A stretch of 22,219 nt of DNA from Chloroflexota bacterium (lineage in GTDB: Bacteria; Chloroflexota; Dormibacteria; Dormibacterales; Dormibacteraceae), in NCBI GenBank assembly GCA_005880175.1, contig VBJR01000165.1, positions 1-22,219 on the forward strand, given 5' to 3'. This document shows positions 7,824-14,617 of the stretch, in pieces. Both the position numbers and the translations under genes were made by a program. The notes beneath the pieces are model-generated. The model made no database searches. It had not been told where the DNA came from and saw only the letters and a program-made list of their open reading frames with translations. The first letter of the stretch is position 1; each line of letters begins with the position of its first letter.

Positions 7824-9143
7824 TCAGTTCGCGATGCCGAGGGCTGGCCACTCCGCGACCAGCGCCACGGCCAGTTCTCGCAGGCCCACCTTCCAGGTCG
7901 GGGGCGCGTCCAGCCAGTTGAACCGGCCCGCGGCCACCTGGCGGGCCGCCTGGACATCGTTCCGGATCGTGATCATGCCCCGGGCGTTCGGGACCGCCGC
8001 GCCGAACGCGCGCAGGTCGAGGTCCGTCGCGATGCCCGACTTGTTCATCACCACCCACGTCGGCAGCCCGTCCCGCGCCAGCAGGGCCGCCGCCTCCGCC
8101 ACCAGGCTCGCGGTGGCCGGCTCCAGGTCCGAGACCAGCACCACCTGGTCCGCCGTCGCCATCGCCGCCCGCGCCGCCGGCTCGTGCAGGCCCGTGCCCG
8201 TGTCGAGCACGATCACGCCGAGCATCTGCTGGAGCCGGCGGACCACCTGCGTGTACGCGTTGGCGTCGAGCCGGCCGACGCGCACAGGGTCCGTGGGCGC
8301 GGGCAGCACCATCAGCCCGTGCGCGGCCCGGCCCAGGTGGTTGTCGAGCGCGGTGGCGGTCAGCTCCGGCGCCTCCAGCACCTCGAACAGGTCGTCCACG
8401 AAGATCGTGTGCTCCGGCGCCAGCTGGCGGCCCAGCGAGCCGAAGTCCGGGTTCGTGTCGATGGCCACGATCCGGTCCCGGCGGAGCAGGGCGAACAGCG
8501 AGCCCAGCAGCGTGGTCGTGGTCGTCTTGCCCACGCCGCCCTTGGGCGACATCACGGCGATCGTCGCGCAGCGGTGCAGCTGGGGCGCGACCACGCCCGC
8601 GTCCAGCCGGTACAGGTAGTCCGTCGAGCGCCACGACAGTCGGGCGCGGTCGGTGAGCCCGGGCGCGGTGCGGACCGTGAGGCTCGACGGGTTCACGATC
8701 TGGCCGGGCTGCGGCTGCTGCGCCGGCAGCGGCTGCGCCCACGGTTGGGGCCGGAGCACGGCGCCGGTCGCCGCGATCAGCCGGTCGAGAAAGGAGACCC
8801 GCGGCGGCAGCACCAGCCGGGTCCGGTCCTGCGGCAGCAGGCCGTCCCAGGGCTCGAAGACCAGCGCCGCGTCGCGCAGATGAAGCAGCGCGCCGTCCAT
8901 GACGCCCACCTCGTGCAGCGTGCGCGCCCCGTCGAACGCGAGGCCGCCCAGCGCGGCCAGCTCCCACCGCGCGTCCTCCGACTTGTGGTTGGCCGCGCAG
9001 ACGTCCACCAGGAGCGGCAGCAGCTCCGTGACGGGGCGGTCGCACGGCAGCTGGAGCTCGACGCGCTGCTCAGGGCCCTGGACGGTGACGAGCACCGACG
9101 ATGCCGTTTCCGTTTCCATCCCCCTCTCGAACCTGGCGAGCAT
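7824..9143 (-). CDS. YukD/ubiquitin-like domain fused to a ParA/MinD-family ATPase
   Basis: This is a 439-residue protein. Residues about 15-95 resemble the YukD/EsaB ubiquitin-like domain of type VII secretion: VLVTVQGPEQRVELQLPCDRP, then the helix TELLPLLVDVC and the turn LGGLAFDGARTLHEVGVMDG. A Pro/Gln-rich linker (about 130-160) leads to a ParA/MinD ATPase with deviant Walker A SPKGGVGKTTT (199-209), the switch segment AIDTNPDFGSLGR, and VIVLDTGTGLH as the Walker B-like strand. The architecture recalls EspI/MinD-like proteins of ESX loci, but no WXG100, EccC or EccB gene is visible here. The start is ATG 9143, 6 nt after the sortase stop, with GAGG overlapping that TGA; ATG 9119 is an alternative. 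Inferred role: membrane- or pole-associated ATPase organising the sortase/surface-protein system upstream. Confidence 0.8.
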   Translation of the reverse strand: MLARFERGMETETASSVLVTVQGPEQRVELQLPCDRPVTELLPLLVDVCAANHKSEDARWELAALGGLAFDGARTLHEVGVMDGALLHLRDAALVFEPWDGLLPQDRTRLVLPPRVSFLDRLIAATGAVLRPQPWAQPLPAQQPQPGQIVNPSSLTVRTAPGLTDRARLSWRSTDYLYRLDAGVVAPQLHRCATIAVMSPKGGVGKTTTTTLLGSLFALLRRDRIVAIDTNPDFGSLGRQLAPEHTIFVDDLFEVLEAPELTATALDNHLGRAAHGLMVLPAPTDPVRVGRLDANAYTQVVRRLQQMLGVIVLDTGTGLHEPAARAAMATADQVVLVSDLEPATASLVAEAAALLARDGLPTWVVMNKSGIATDLDLRAFGAAVPNARGMITIRNDVQAARQVAAGRFNWLDAPPTWKVGLRELAVALVAEWPALGIAN

Positions 9144-9149
9144 AGCACC

Positions 9150-9830
9150 TCAGTTCGCCAGGGCCGCGAACACGACGACGTTCTGCAGGTAGCGGCGCTG
9201 GGCGAAGCTGTACTGGCCGCCGCACGTGATCAGGCGGATCTCCGGGTCCGTCGTCAGCCCGTAGACCTGCTCGGTCGGGAACGAGTCCACCGCGAAGCTG
9301 GCCACCCGCTGGACGACGAACGTGGCGGTCGAGCCGTCCTCGCGGGACACCAGGACCTGGCTCCCCGCCCGCAGCGTGGACAGGTGGAAGAAGATCGCCG
9401 GGCCGGTCACCGAGTCGAGGTGGCCGAGGATCACGGCCGGCCCCTGCTCGCCGGGCGCCGGACCGTTGGTGTACCAGCCCACCTGGTTCGGATCCGACGG
9501 CACCTCGATCGTGTTGTCGGAGTTGAGGCCGAGCCGGACCACCGACGCGTCGATCTTGAGCGCCGGGATGGCGAGCCGCGTCGGCGCCGGCGCGGTGCCG
9601 CTGCCCGAGACGTCGGGCGCGGGCGGTGCCCCCGCCAGGTCGAGCGACCGCGTGATCGGCGTGGTCTGGATCATGACCGGCGCCGAGGGCGACGGCCGCG
9701 CGGCGGCCGGGTGGCCGGTGGACACGCGCGGAGCGCCCCCGGCGCCGCAGCTGGCCACGGCCAGCCACAGCGCCGCGAGAACGGCCCCTATGCAGGTGAG
9801 CGGCGGGCGAACAGGAGCAGCAGCGCGCAT
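9150..9830 (-). CDS. Class F-type sortase with lipoprotein-like signal
   Basis: This is a 226-residue transpeptidase of the sortase superfamily. The N-terminus (about 12-28) is hydrophobic and ends VASC, a good lipobox with C28, so the enzyme may be lipid-anchored rather than TM-anchored. A disordered Ala/Pro region runs to about 85. The catalytic barrel then shows RLAIPALKIDASV, the histidine motif ILGHLDS (H137), the cysteine motif LITCGG (C203) and the arginine motif QRRYLQNVVVFA (R212/R213). All three catalytic residues are present. The start ATG lies inside the DUF4397 gene, a 43-nt overlap, with no clear Shine-Dalgarno site, so translation is probably coupled. The likely substrate is the DUF4397 protein encoded immediately upstream. 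Confidence 0.87.
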   Translation of the reverse strand: MRAAAPVRPPLTCIGAVLAALWLAVASCGAGGAPRVSTGHPAAARPSPSAPVMIQTTPITRSLDLAGAPPAPDVSGSGTAPAPTRLAIPALKIDASVVRLGLNSDNTIEVPSDPNQVGWYTNGPAPGEQGPAVILGHLDSVTGPAIFFHLSTLRAGSQVLVSREDGSTATFVVQRVASFAVDSFPTEQVYGLTTDPEIRLITCGGQYSFAQRRYLQNVVVFAALAN

Positions 9831-10618
9831 GCGACCATCGAGCCCGCGATCAGAGCCAGAGGGATCAGGCCGCCGAAGACGGCTCCGCCCTCACCGGTAC
9901 CGGCGCCGCCGACCGGCTCCTGGCCGGCCGCCGTCGCGTCGGGGATGGCGACCAGCTGCACGGGCTCGTTGACGCCGCCGGCGCCCACGAGGGTGACGAC
10001 CGTGCCGGGCGTCTGCACGTCGGCCGTCGTCTGGAACAGCTGGGGGCTGGTCGTGCCCGTCGCGACGAGCGCGACCGGGTAGCTGCCCGTCGGGAACGTG
10101 GAGTAGTCCGAGCCCTGGAAGCAGGACACGTTCTTGAACAGGACGGTCCCGGCGCTGTTGTTCAGGATCACGTCCACGCCCGGGACCTCCGGCGCCATGT
10201 GGATGAACCGCGCGGCGAACTTGCCGGCGGGGGCGCTCGGGAAGTTGTCGCCGAAGATCACCGCCTTGATCGGGCAGGTCGAGCTGCCGACCTTGCCGCC
10301 GATGAAGACGCTGTAGTAGCCGGCCGCGAGGGACTGGGTCACGGTCGCGTCGGGGGAGGCCGTCGCCGGCGAGCCCGCCTTCCGCACGTCGAACGTGTGC
10401 TGGCCGGTGGTGAGGCCCTGATACGGGGTCCGGGAGTCGAACACCGTGTCGGCGAGGGCCTTGCGACCGTCGATGTACAGGTCCACCTTGCCTTCCGCGT
10501 CGTCCGGGGACAGGTACACGAGGCGGACCTTCGCGTTGGTGGGCGCGGCGCTGGCAGGGACAGCGCCGACGGCGAGCAGCAGCGGGATCGCCGCCAGCGC
10601 GAGCGCGATTCTCTTCAT
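9788..10618 (-). CDS. DUF4397-domain surface protein with C-terminal membrane anchor
   Basis: This is a 276-residue secreted protein. MKRIALALAA starts a signal peptide cleaved near ASA/AP (about residue 24). Two DUF4397-like beta-sandwich repeats follow (about 27-130 and 135-230), with KVRLVYLSPD and VDLYIDGRKAL in the first and ARFIHMAPEVPGVDVIL in the second. C115 and C156 could form a disulfide. A Gly-rich spacer leads to one TM helix (about 245-270) and the tail ARRSPA. That is a sorting-signal layout but without a canonical LPXTG. The start is ATG 10618, because AGGAGGAAGC precedes it and it overlaps the upstream TGA as ATGA. DUF4397 proteins are often found beside class F sortases, as here. 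Confidence 0.85.
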   Translation of the reverse strand: MKRIALALAAIPLLLAVGAVPASAAPTNAKVRLVYLSPDDAEGKVDLYIDGRKALADTVFDSRTPYQGLTTGQHTFDVRKAGSPATASPDATVTQSLAAGYYSVFIGGKVGSSTCPIKAVIFGDNFPSAPAGKFAARFIHMAPEVPGVDVILNNSAGTVLFKNVSCFQGSDYSTFPTGSYPVALVATGTTSPQLFQTTADVQTPGTVVTLVGAGGVNEPVQLVAIPDATAAGQEPVGGAGTGEGGAVFGGLIPLALIAGSMVACALLLLFARRSPA

Positions 10619-11136
10619 GCTTCCTCCTGATGACGCACCGGCCGCGGCCTCCGCTCCGCCTGCGGCCCGGCGACGCTTCCAGTCCCTTTCCTGCCTCTCT
10701 CGGTGGGCTCCAGGTCCTCCACCTCGCGCCGGCGGCCCACCCCGCGCAGCACCAGGTCCCATTCCAGGCCCGCCGACGCCAGCTCGGCGCACGCGGCCGT
10801 GCCCGCCAGCGCCACCGCGGCCAGCAGGTCCGGCGCCAGCGTCTGCCACCGGACCAGCGATCCGAGCAGGCGCAGCAGGTCGTCGCCGCCCAGCGCCCAG
10901 GGCGGGAACGGCCCGGCCACGCCGGCCAGCGCGAACACGAACAGCGACACCACCGCCACCCCGACGCCCCAGCGCAGGGAGCGGAACAGCGTCGCCACGG
11001 CGACCAGGCCGATCGCCAGGACCGCGAACGCGGCCAGCGCGGGGGCGCTCAGCGCCACCACCGCCGCCGACGCCAGTGCCATCCAGCCGACCAGCACCAT
11101 GACGAACGACCTGGTCCGGACGGGCGGCGTGTTCAC
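10615..11136 (-). CDS. Small membrane protein of unknown function (173 aa)
   Basis: I do not recognise the family. The product has three or four hydrophobic helices (about 11-31, 32-51, 56-76 and a weaker one about 101-118), then a charged hydrophilic C-terminal tail of about 45 residues (RRREVEDLEP...RHQEEA) likely in the cytoplasm. The start is GTG at 11136, which overlaps the TGA of a 48-codon ORF as GTGA; the stop overlaps the DUF4397 ATG as ATGA. Its first ten codons are duplicated 143 bp upstream. It lies between the BcsB-like and DUF4397 genes, which suggests a role in the same envelope system. Confidence 0.7.
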   Translation of the reverse strand: MNTPPVRTRSFVMVLVGWMALASAAVVALSAPALAAFAVLAIGLVAVATLFRSLRWGVGVAVVSLFVFALAGVAGPFPPWALGGDDLLRLLGSLVRWQTLAPDLLAAVALAGTAACAELASAGLEWDLVLRGVGRRREVEDLEPTERGRKGTGSVAGPQAERRPRPVRHQEEA

Positions 11137-11279
11137 GCCGGTACCACCCCCCCGACAGAGAGCCCGGGCGTGCCGTGAACAAGGGCTTGGCCCGAGTGGG
11201 TCGGAAAGAGGGGGGGTTCCGGAAGGGGGGGCCTGCCCCCCCTTGCGCAGGGCCTGGTCCGGACGGGCGGCGCGTTCAC
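11133..11279 (-). CDS. 48-codon ORF bridging two genes; probable duplication relic
   Basis: GTG at 11279 overlaps the BcsB-like TGA as GTGA, and its own TGA overlaps the membrane-protein GTG at 11136 as GTGA. The first residues, MNAPPVRTRP, are a near copy of MNTPPVRTRS at the start of the membrane protein; the rest is Pro/Gly-rich and low in complexity. It probably encodes no functional protein but may carry ribosomes across the inserted segment, keeping the two genes coupled. A real small protein is possible but not supported. Confidence 0.35.
   Translation of the reverse strand: MNAPPVRTRPCARGGRPPLPEPPLFPTHSGQALVHGTPGLSVGGVVPA
11223..11244. repeat. Perfect 9-bp palindrome (AAG7 / C7TT)
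   Basis: AAGGGGGGG (11223-11231) pairs perfectly with CCCCCCCTT (11236-11244) across CCTG. The G7 run at 11210-11216 could replace the left arm, giving two alternative hairpins. It lies inside the 48-codon ORF, between two coupled genes, so if it acts as a terminator it would do so only when translation stops. It may instead be a REP-like dispersed palindrome. Confidence 0.6.
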
Positions 11280-13309
11280 GCCGTGGCCCTCCGCGGCCGG
11301 AGCAGCTGCAGGCCGACCACGGCCAGGATCAGCAGCGCCGCCAGGCCGCCGGCGACCTGCGCGGTGCTGGGGCCGAACGGGCCGAACACCCCGGAGCCGC
11401 CGCCGACGCTGGACAGGTGGCCGGTCGCGTCCACCATCGCCGCGTTGCCGGTCAGCCCGGGGTCGTAGAGCGCGATCGCGGCGCCGTTCAGCACGTCCGG
11501 CCCGGTCCCGGACAGCCAGAGCACCTGGCGGCCCGCGGCGTCGAACGTGCGCAGCTCCTCGACCGCGCCGACCGAGCTGCCGACGCTCACCTGGCCCCGC
11601 ATCGACACGTTGCCGCTGCGGTCGAACACGACCGGGAGCCGGGCCCCGATCCCGTCGAGGGCGCTGTTCGCGGGCGGCCGGCCGATGACCAGGATGTCCT
11701 CGTCGCCGGAGCCGTCCCAGGCGTTCGCGAACGTCACGTCCAGGCTCGGGGGCGGCTGCGTCGAGCGGCTGCCCAGCGCGACCATGGCCTGCGCGGCCGC
11801 CCCGAGGGTGCTCGGCGTTCCGTCGGCCAGCACCATCTCGAGCGGGCGGCCGGCCTCCAGGAACGGGAACGGCAGCAGGCGCAGGTCGCCGGCGGTGGGC
11901 AGCGGGTCGGGCAGCGACAGCGCCGCCGTCGCCTGGTCGGCCCCGCCGGTGGTGAACGGCCCCTCGACCGGCGGGATCGGCCCGTTCGAGCCGGCGATGT
12001 GGAACTCCAGTGACAGCGAGTTGCGACCCGGGCGCAGGATGCGGCCGGGGAAGCTCGCCACCAGCCGGCTCGACCGGGCGCCGGTCGCGTCGAGGTCGGT
12101 CGCCGCCACCCAGCTCCCGTTGACGTTCGCCTCCACGCTGGCCGACGAGACCGCCGAGCCCAGGGCCGGCACGTCCAGCTCCATCACGGCCGTGTCCCCG
12201 GGATCCACGGCCGGCGCGGTGAAGCCGACCGTCGCCCGGTAGCGGCCGGCGCCGAACGAGGCCAGGTCGCGCGGGCTGAGGACGTTCACCTGGATCGCCC
12301 GGGGCGGCCCTGTGGTCGTGGCCGTGGACGCCGACGAGACGATCACGTACTGGCCGGCCAGCGCCCCGCCGCCGCTGACGAGCGCCGCCGTGGCCCGGTC
12401 CACCGCCGCCGGCGTGACGCCGGTGACCAGCACGAGGGCGCTGCGGTGGTCCCACGGCGAGACGGCCGCCAGGACCAGGCCCTGGTCGGGCCCGAGCGCC
12501 CGGCCGTCCGGGGCCGCCCAGCCGGCGCCCACCGGCTTCCAGCCGGCCGCCTGCAGGATCGGCTGGGCGGGGGGCAGCGCCGCCAGCGTGCCGACCAGCA
12601 GCGCGCTCTGGCCGCCGCCGGCCAGCCACTTCGTCTGGTCCGCGGTCACGACCGTCGGCCGCACGTGCTGCGAGGCGGCGCGCCGGCCCAGGTCGCCGAG
12701 CACGCGGAACGCCGCCGCCAGGTCCCGCGGGGCGGGCGCGGACGGCAGCACGAGCCCCAGCCCGGGGCTCGAGGCGCCGGTCGCCAGCAGGGAGTACGGG
12801 TACCTCTCCAGGTCGGGCAGGCCGGTCGGCGCGGGGGCCAGCTCGTAGTGCAGCATCGTCTGGCCGTCGATCCGGCCGTACAGCGTGGCGGCCGGGCCGG
12901 CCAGGGCGAACCGGACCTGGAGGCGGGTGGCCTGCCGGGGCGCGAACAGCCCGGACGGGATGCGCGTCTCGACCACGCCGCCGCCCGCCGTGCCGGGGCC
13001 CAGCGGCACGGTCAGCAGCGGCTGGCCGCCGACCGCGATCAGCATGCTGGAGCCTGCCGTCGCGTCCACGCTGTGGGAGAAGAAGACCCGGACGTAGTTG
13101 CCGGCGAGGGCGAGGTCGGTGGCCGGGGCCGGGAGCGTCACCTCGACCGCGCCGTGGGCGCCGTAGACCGTCTGCGCGCCGATGCCGAGACCGTCGAGCG
13201 TCACCTCCTGCGCAACCGCCGCCGGCGCGTCGGCGGCCGCTGCTGGAATGGCCGGAACGACGCTCAGAGCGAGCAGCACGGAGACGATTGCAACAGACTG
13301 CGCCCTCAG
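11276..13309 (-). CDS. BcsB-like secreted membrane-anchored protein (cellulose/exopolysaccharide synthase subunit type)
   Basis: The product is about 677 residues if started at CTG 13309, which follows AAGGAGGG by 6 nt and gives a proper signal peptide (MRAQSVAIVSVLLALSVVP...). The next start, GTG 13279, has no ribosome site and would remove the positively charged N-terminus. After cleavage near AAAA/DAP the protein has alternating carbohydrate-binding-like beta domains and flavodoxin-like segments (QSALLVGTLAALP; EDILVIGRPPANSALDG), and the segment LRLLPFPFLEAGRPLEMVLAD. A single TM helix near the C-terminus (STAQVAGGLAALLILAVVGL) precedes the tail RPRRATA. This order matches BcsB, the periplasmic partner of cellulose synthase BcsA, but no BcsA or other glycosyltransferase is in the window. 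The family call is moderate. Confidence 0.6.
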   Translation of the reverse strand: MRAQSVAIVSVLLALSVVPAIPAAAADAPAAVAQEVTLDGLGIGAQTVYGAHGAVEVTLPAPATDLALAGNYVRVFFSHSVDATAGSSMLIAVGGQPLLTVPLGPGTAGGGVVETRIPSGLFAPRQATRLQVRFALAGPAATLYGRIDGQTMLHYELAPAPTGLPDLERYPYSLLATGASSPGLGLVLPSAPAPRDLAAAFRVLGDLGRRAASQHVRPTVVTADQTKWLAGGGQSALLVGTLAALPPAQPILQAAGWKPVGAGWAAPDGRALGPDQGLVLAAVSPWDHRSALVLVTGVTPAAVDRATAALVSGGGALAGQYVIVSSASTATTTGPPRAIQVNVLSPRDLASFGAGRYRATVGFTAPAVDPGDTAVMELDVPALGSAVSSASVEANVNGSWVAATDLDATGARSSRLVASFPGRILRPGRNSLSLEFHIAGSNGPIPPVEGPFTTGGADQATAALSLPDPLPTAGDLRLLPFPFLEAGRPLEMVLADGTPSTLGAAAQAMVALGSRSTQPPPSLDVTFANAWDGSGDEDILVIGRPPANSALDGIGARLPVVFDRSGNVSMRGQVSVGSSVGAVEELRTFDAAGRQVLWLSGTGPDVLNGAAIALYDPGLTGNAAMVDATGHLSSVGGGSGVFGPFGPSTAQVAGGLAALLILAVVGLQLLRPRRATA

Positions 13310-13432
13310 CGCAGGCCCTCCTTTCTCACACCGGCGGATGGGCGAGATGCCCTATCCGGTCATGACACCGAAGCTTGACACGTACTCCGGTGTACTCGTC
13401 CGGGCAAATTGGGAGGGGGGTGCCGGGCGGTC
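13310..13432 (-). promoter_or_regulatory. Structured 5' leader and repeats upstream of the BcsB-like gene
   Basis: This 123-bp gap is the only sizeable one inside the envelope operon. A stem-loop at 13330-13360 (minus-strand arms ACC-GGAT-GGGC and GCCC-ATCC-GGT around ATCTC) ends about 5 nt before the AAGGAGGG ribosome site, so it could control translation. Further up, GTACTC occurs twice 10 bp apart (13382-13387 and 13392-13397), one helical turn, and GTAC-N6-GTAC is also near-palindromic, as expected for a DNA-bound regulator. TTGACA at 13375-13380 is on the plus strand, with no gene downstream of it. I could not match any known riboswitch core. Confidence 0.4.
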
Positions 13433-14617
13433 CTAGTTCTGGACGACGCCGGCGAAGTACCCGTGGAACCCGAGGTCCTGCAGGCGGGTCGGCCGAGCTA
13501 GCTGGACCAGTGCCATGTCGCCCTCGCCCTGGTCGGTTTGCAACACGCCGACGACCGTCGTCGGGTCGAGCCAGCCCTCGGGTTTGAAGGAGGCCGGGAG
13601 CTGGGTCGTCTTGCCCGTCGAGTCGGTCACCTGGGCCTTGCCGCCGGTGGGCAGGTAGACCACCCGGGAGGCGTCCGGGGCGAGGACGAGGTCCAGGTAC
13701 TGGACGTCGCCGGTGGTGTGGATGCGGTACCGGACGCTGCCGTCCCGGCCGCGGACGGAGAAGTTCCGCTGCTGGCCGTCGTCGTCGCACAGCACCGTCT
13801 CGTCGGGCAGCACGGACCACGGGTCGCAGCTGTAGCCCTCGAGCGGGGGCCCCGGCCGGCCGGCCGTGTCCAGCACCGCGACGTGGCCGAACATCGCCCG
13901 GCCGAGGCTGCCCTCCTGGGTGCCGAGCGCCGTGTCCACCGTGGCCAGCGGCCCGTCGGCCGTCCAGCCGACCATCGACAGCGCGTCGTGGGGCAGGCCG
14001 CCGGACTGTGGCCAGTTGCGCCTGGCCAGGACTGTAGGGCTCTGCTGGCCGGCGCGGGCGGACAGCACCTGGAGCATGAAGTCACCCGGACCGAACGGCG
14101 GGTCGATCGGCGTCTGCGGCGGCGGCACGTGCACCGGCGGGAAGCTGAACAGCGTCGCCAGGACCTGCGTGCCGTCGGGGCTGACCACGAACGAGAGCAG
14201 CTGCTGGGGGCCCGTCAGCGGGAGCGACGTGACGCTGGCCACCGTGCCCTCGGGGCTCAGCGAGCGGACCGCGCCGGCCGCGTCCACGAAGTACACCTTC
14301 CCCGCCGCCACGCGCGCCTCCGGCTGGGCCAGGGGCAGCGCGTTGCCCACGCGGGGGAGCTGGCGCGCGCTGAACCGCGTCTTGGCCCGCGCCGTCCCGT
14401 TCGTCTGCACGATCGCGACCGCGGTGTCCTTCATCGCGGTGAGGTCGCCGCCAGGCTCCAGCGCGGCGAACAGGACCTCCTTGCCCGAGCCGGTCGCGCT
14501 GCTGCTGGGGGCGGGGCTGGCGGGCGCGGCCGACGGCTTCGTGGGGCCGGCGGTCGGGTTGCCGCAGGCGAGGATCGCGAGCGTCGCCGCGGCGGCGACC
14601 GCGAACCGGCGCCTCAC
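13433..14617 (-). CDS. Secreted lipoprotein with WD40/TolB-like beta-propeller
   Basis: The start is GTG at 14617, which overlaps the upstream TGA as GTGA; the open frame extends further but only as a shadow of the dehydrogenase gene. The 394-residue product begins MRRRFAVAAAATLAILACG, a basic N-region, hydrophobic core and lipobox ILAC with C18. A Ser/Pro/Ala linker follows to about residue 45. The rest is made of short beta-strand repeats of propeller type, for example KVYFVDAAGAVRSLSPEG, LLSFVVSPDGTQVLATLF and LDLVLAPDASRVVYLP. No catalytic motif is visible. It probably sits on the outer face of the membrane as a binding or scaffold protein for the envelope operon. Confidence 0.75.
   Translation of the reverse strand: MRRRFAVAAAATLAILACGNPTAGPTKPSAAPASPAPSSSATGSGKEVLFAALEPGGDLTAMKDTAVAIVQTNGTARAKTRFSARQLPRVGNALPLAQPEARVAAGKVYFVDAAGAVRSLSPEGTVASVTSLPLTGPQQLLSFVVSPDGTQVLATLFSFPPVHVPPPQTPIDPPFGPGDFMLQVLSARAGQQSPTVLARRNWPQSGGLPHDALSMVGWTADGPLATVDTALGTQEGSLGRAMFGHVAVLDTAGRPGPPLEGYSCDPWSVLPDETVLCDDDGQQRNFSVRGRDGSVRYRIHTTGDVQYLDLVLAPDASRVVYLPTGGKAQVTDSTGKTTQLPASFKPEGWLDPTTVVGVLQTDQGEGDMALVQLARPTRLQDLGFHGYFAGVVQN

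Larger units (their letters stand above)
11110..11283 (-). repeat. 31-bp direct repeats flanking a G/C-homopolymer palindrome
   Basis: Bases 11110-11140 and 11253-11283 are identical at 30 of 31 positions (T/C difference at the 21st base). Each copy contains a GTGAAC start junction plus the first codons of the membrane-protein gene. The 112 bp between them hold two G7 runs (11210-11216 and 11225-11231) separated by TTCCGGAA, a C7 run (11236-11242) and another C7 run (11147-11153). The structure is a 143-bp tandem duplication or a small palindromic element inserted with duplication of the target. Confidence 0.85.

Noticed and set aside
7824..9143. A type VII (ESX) secretion locus
   Set aside because: Only the YukD-like/MinD protein is present. 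No WXG100, EccC ATPase, EccB or mycosin gene is visible in the window.
13375..13400. TTGACA on the plus strand as a promoter
   Set aside because: No gene lies downstream on the plus strand before 16199 and there is no matching -10. The GTACTC repeats next to it are reported separately.
13310..13432. A c-di-GMP riboswitch upstream of the BcsB-like gene
   Set aside because: I found no GEMM-type conserved core or tetraloop receptor pattern, so only a generic stem-loop can be claimed.
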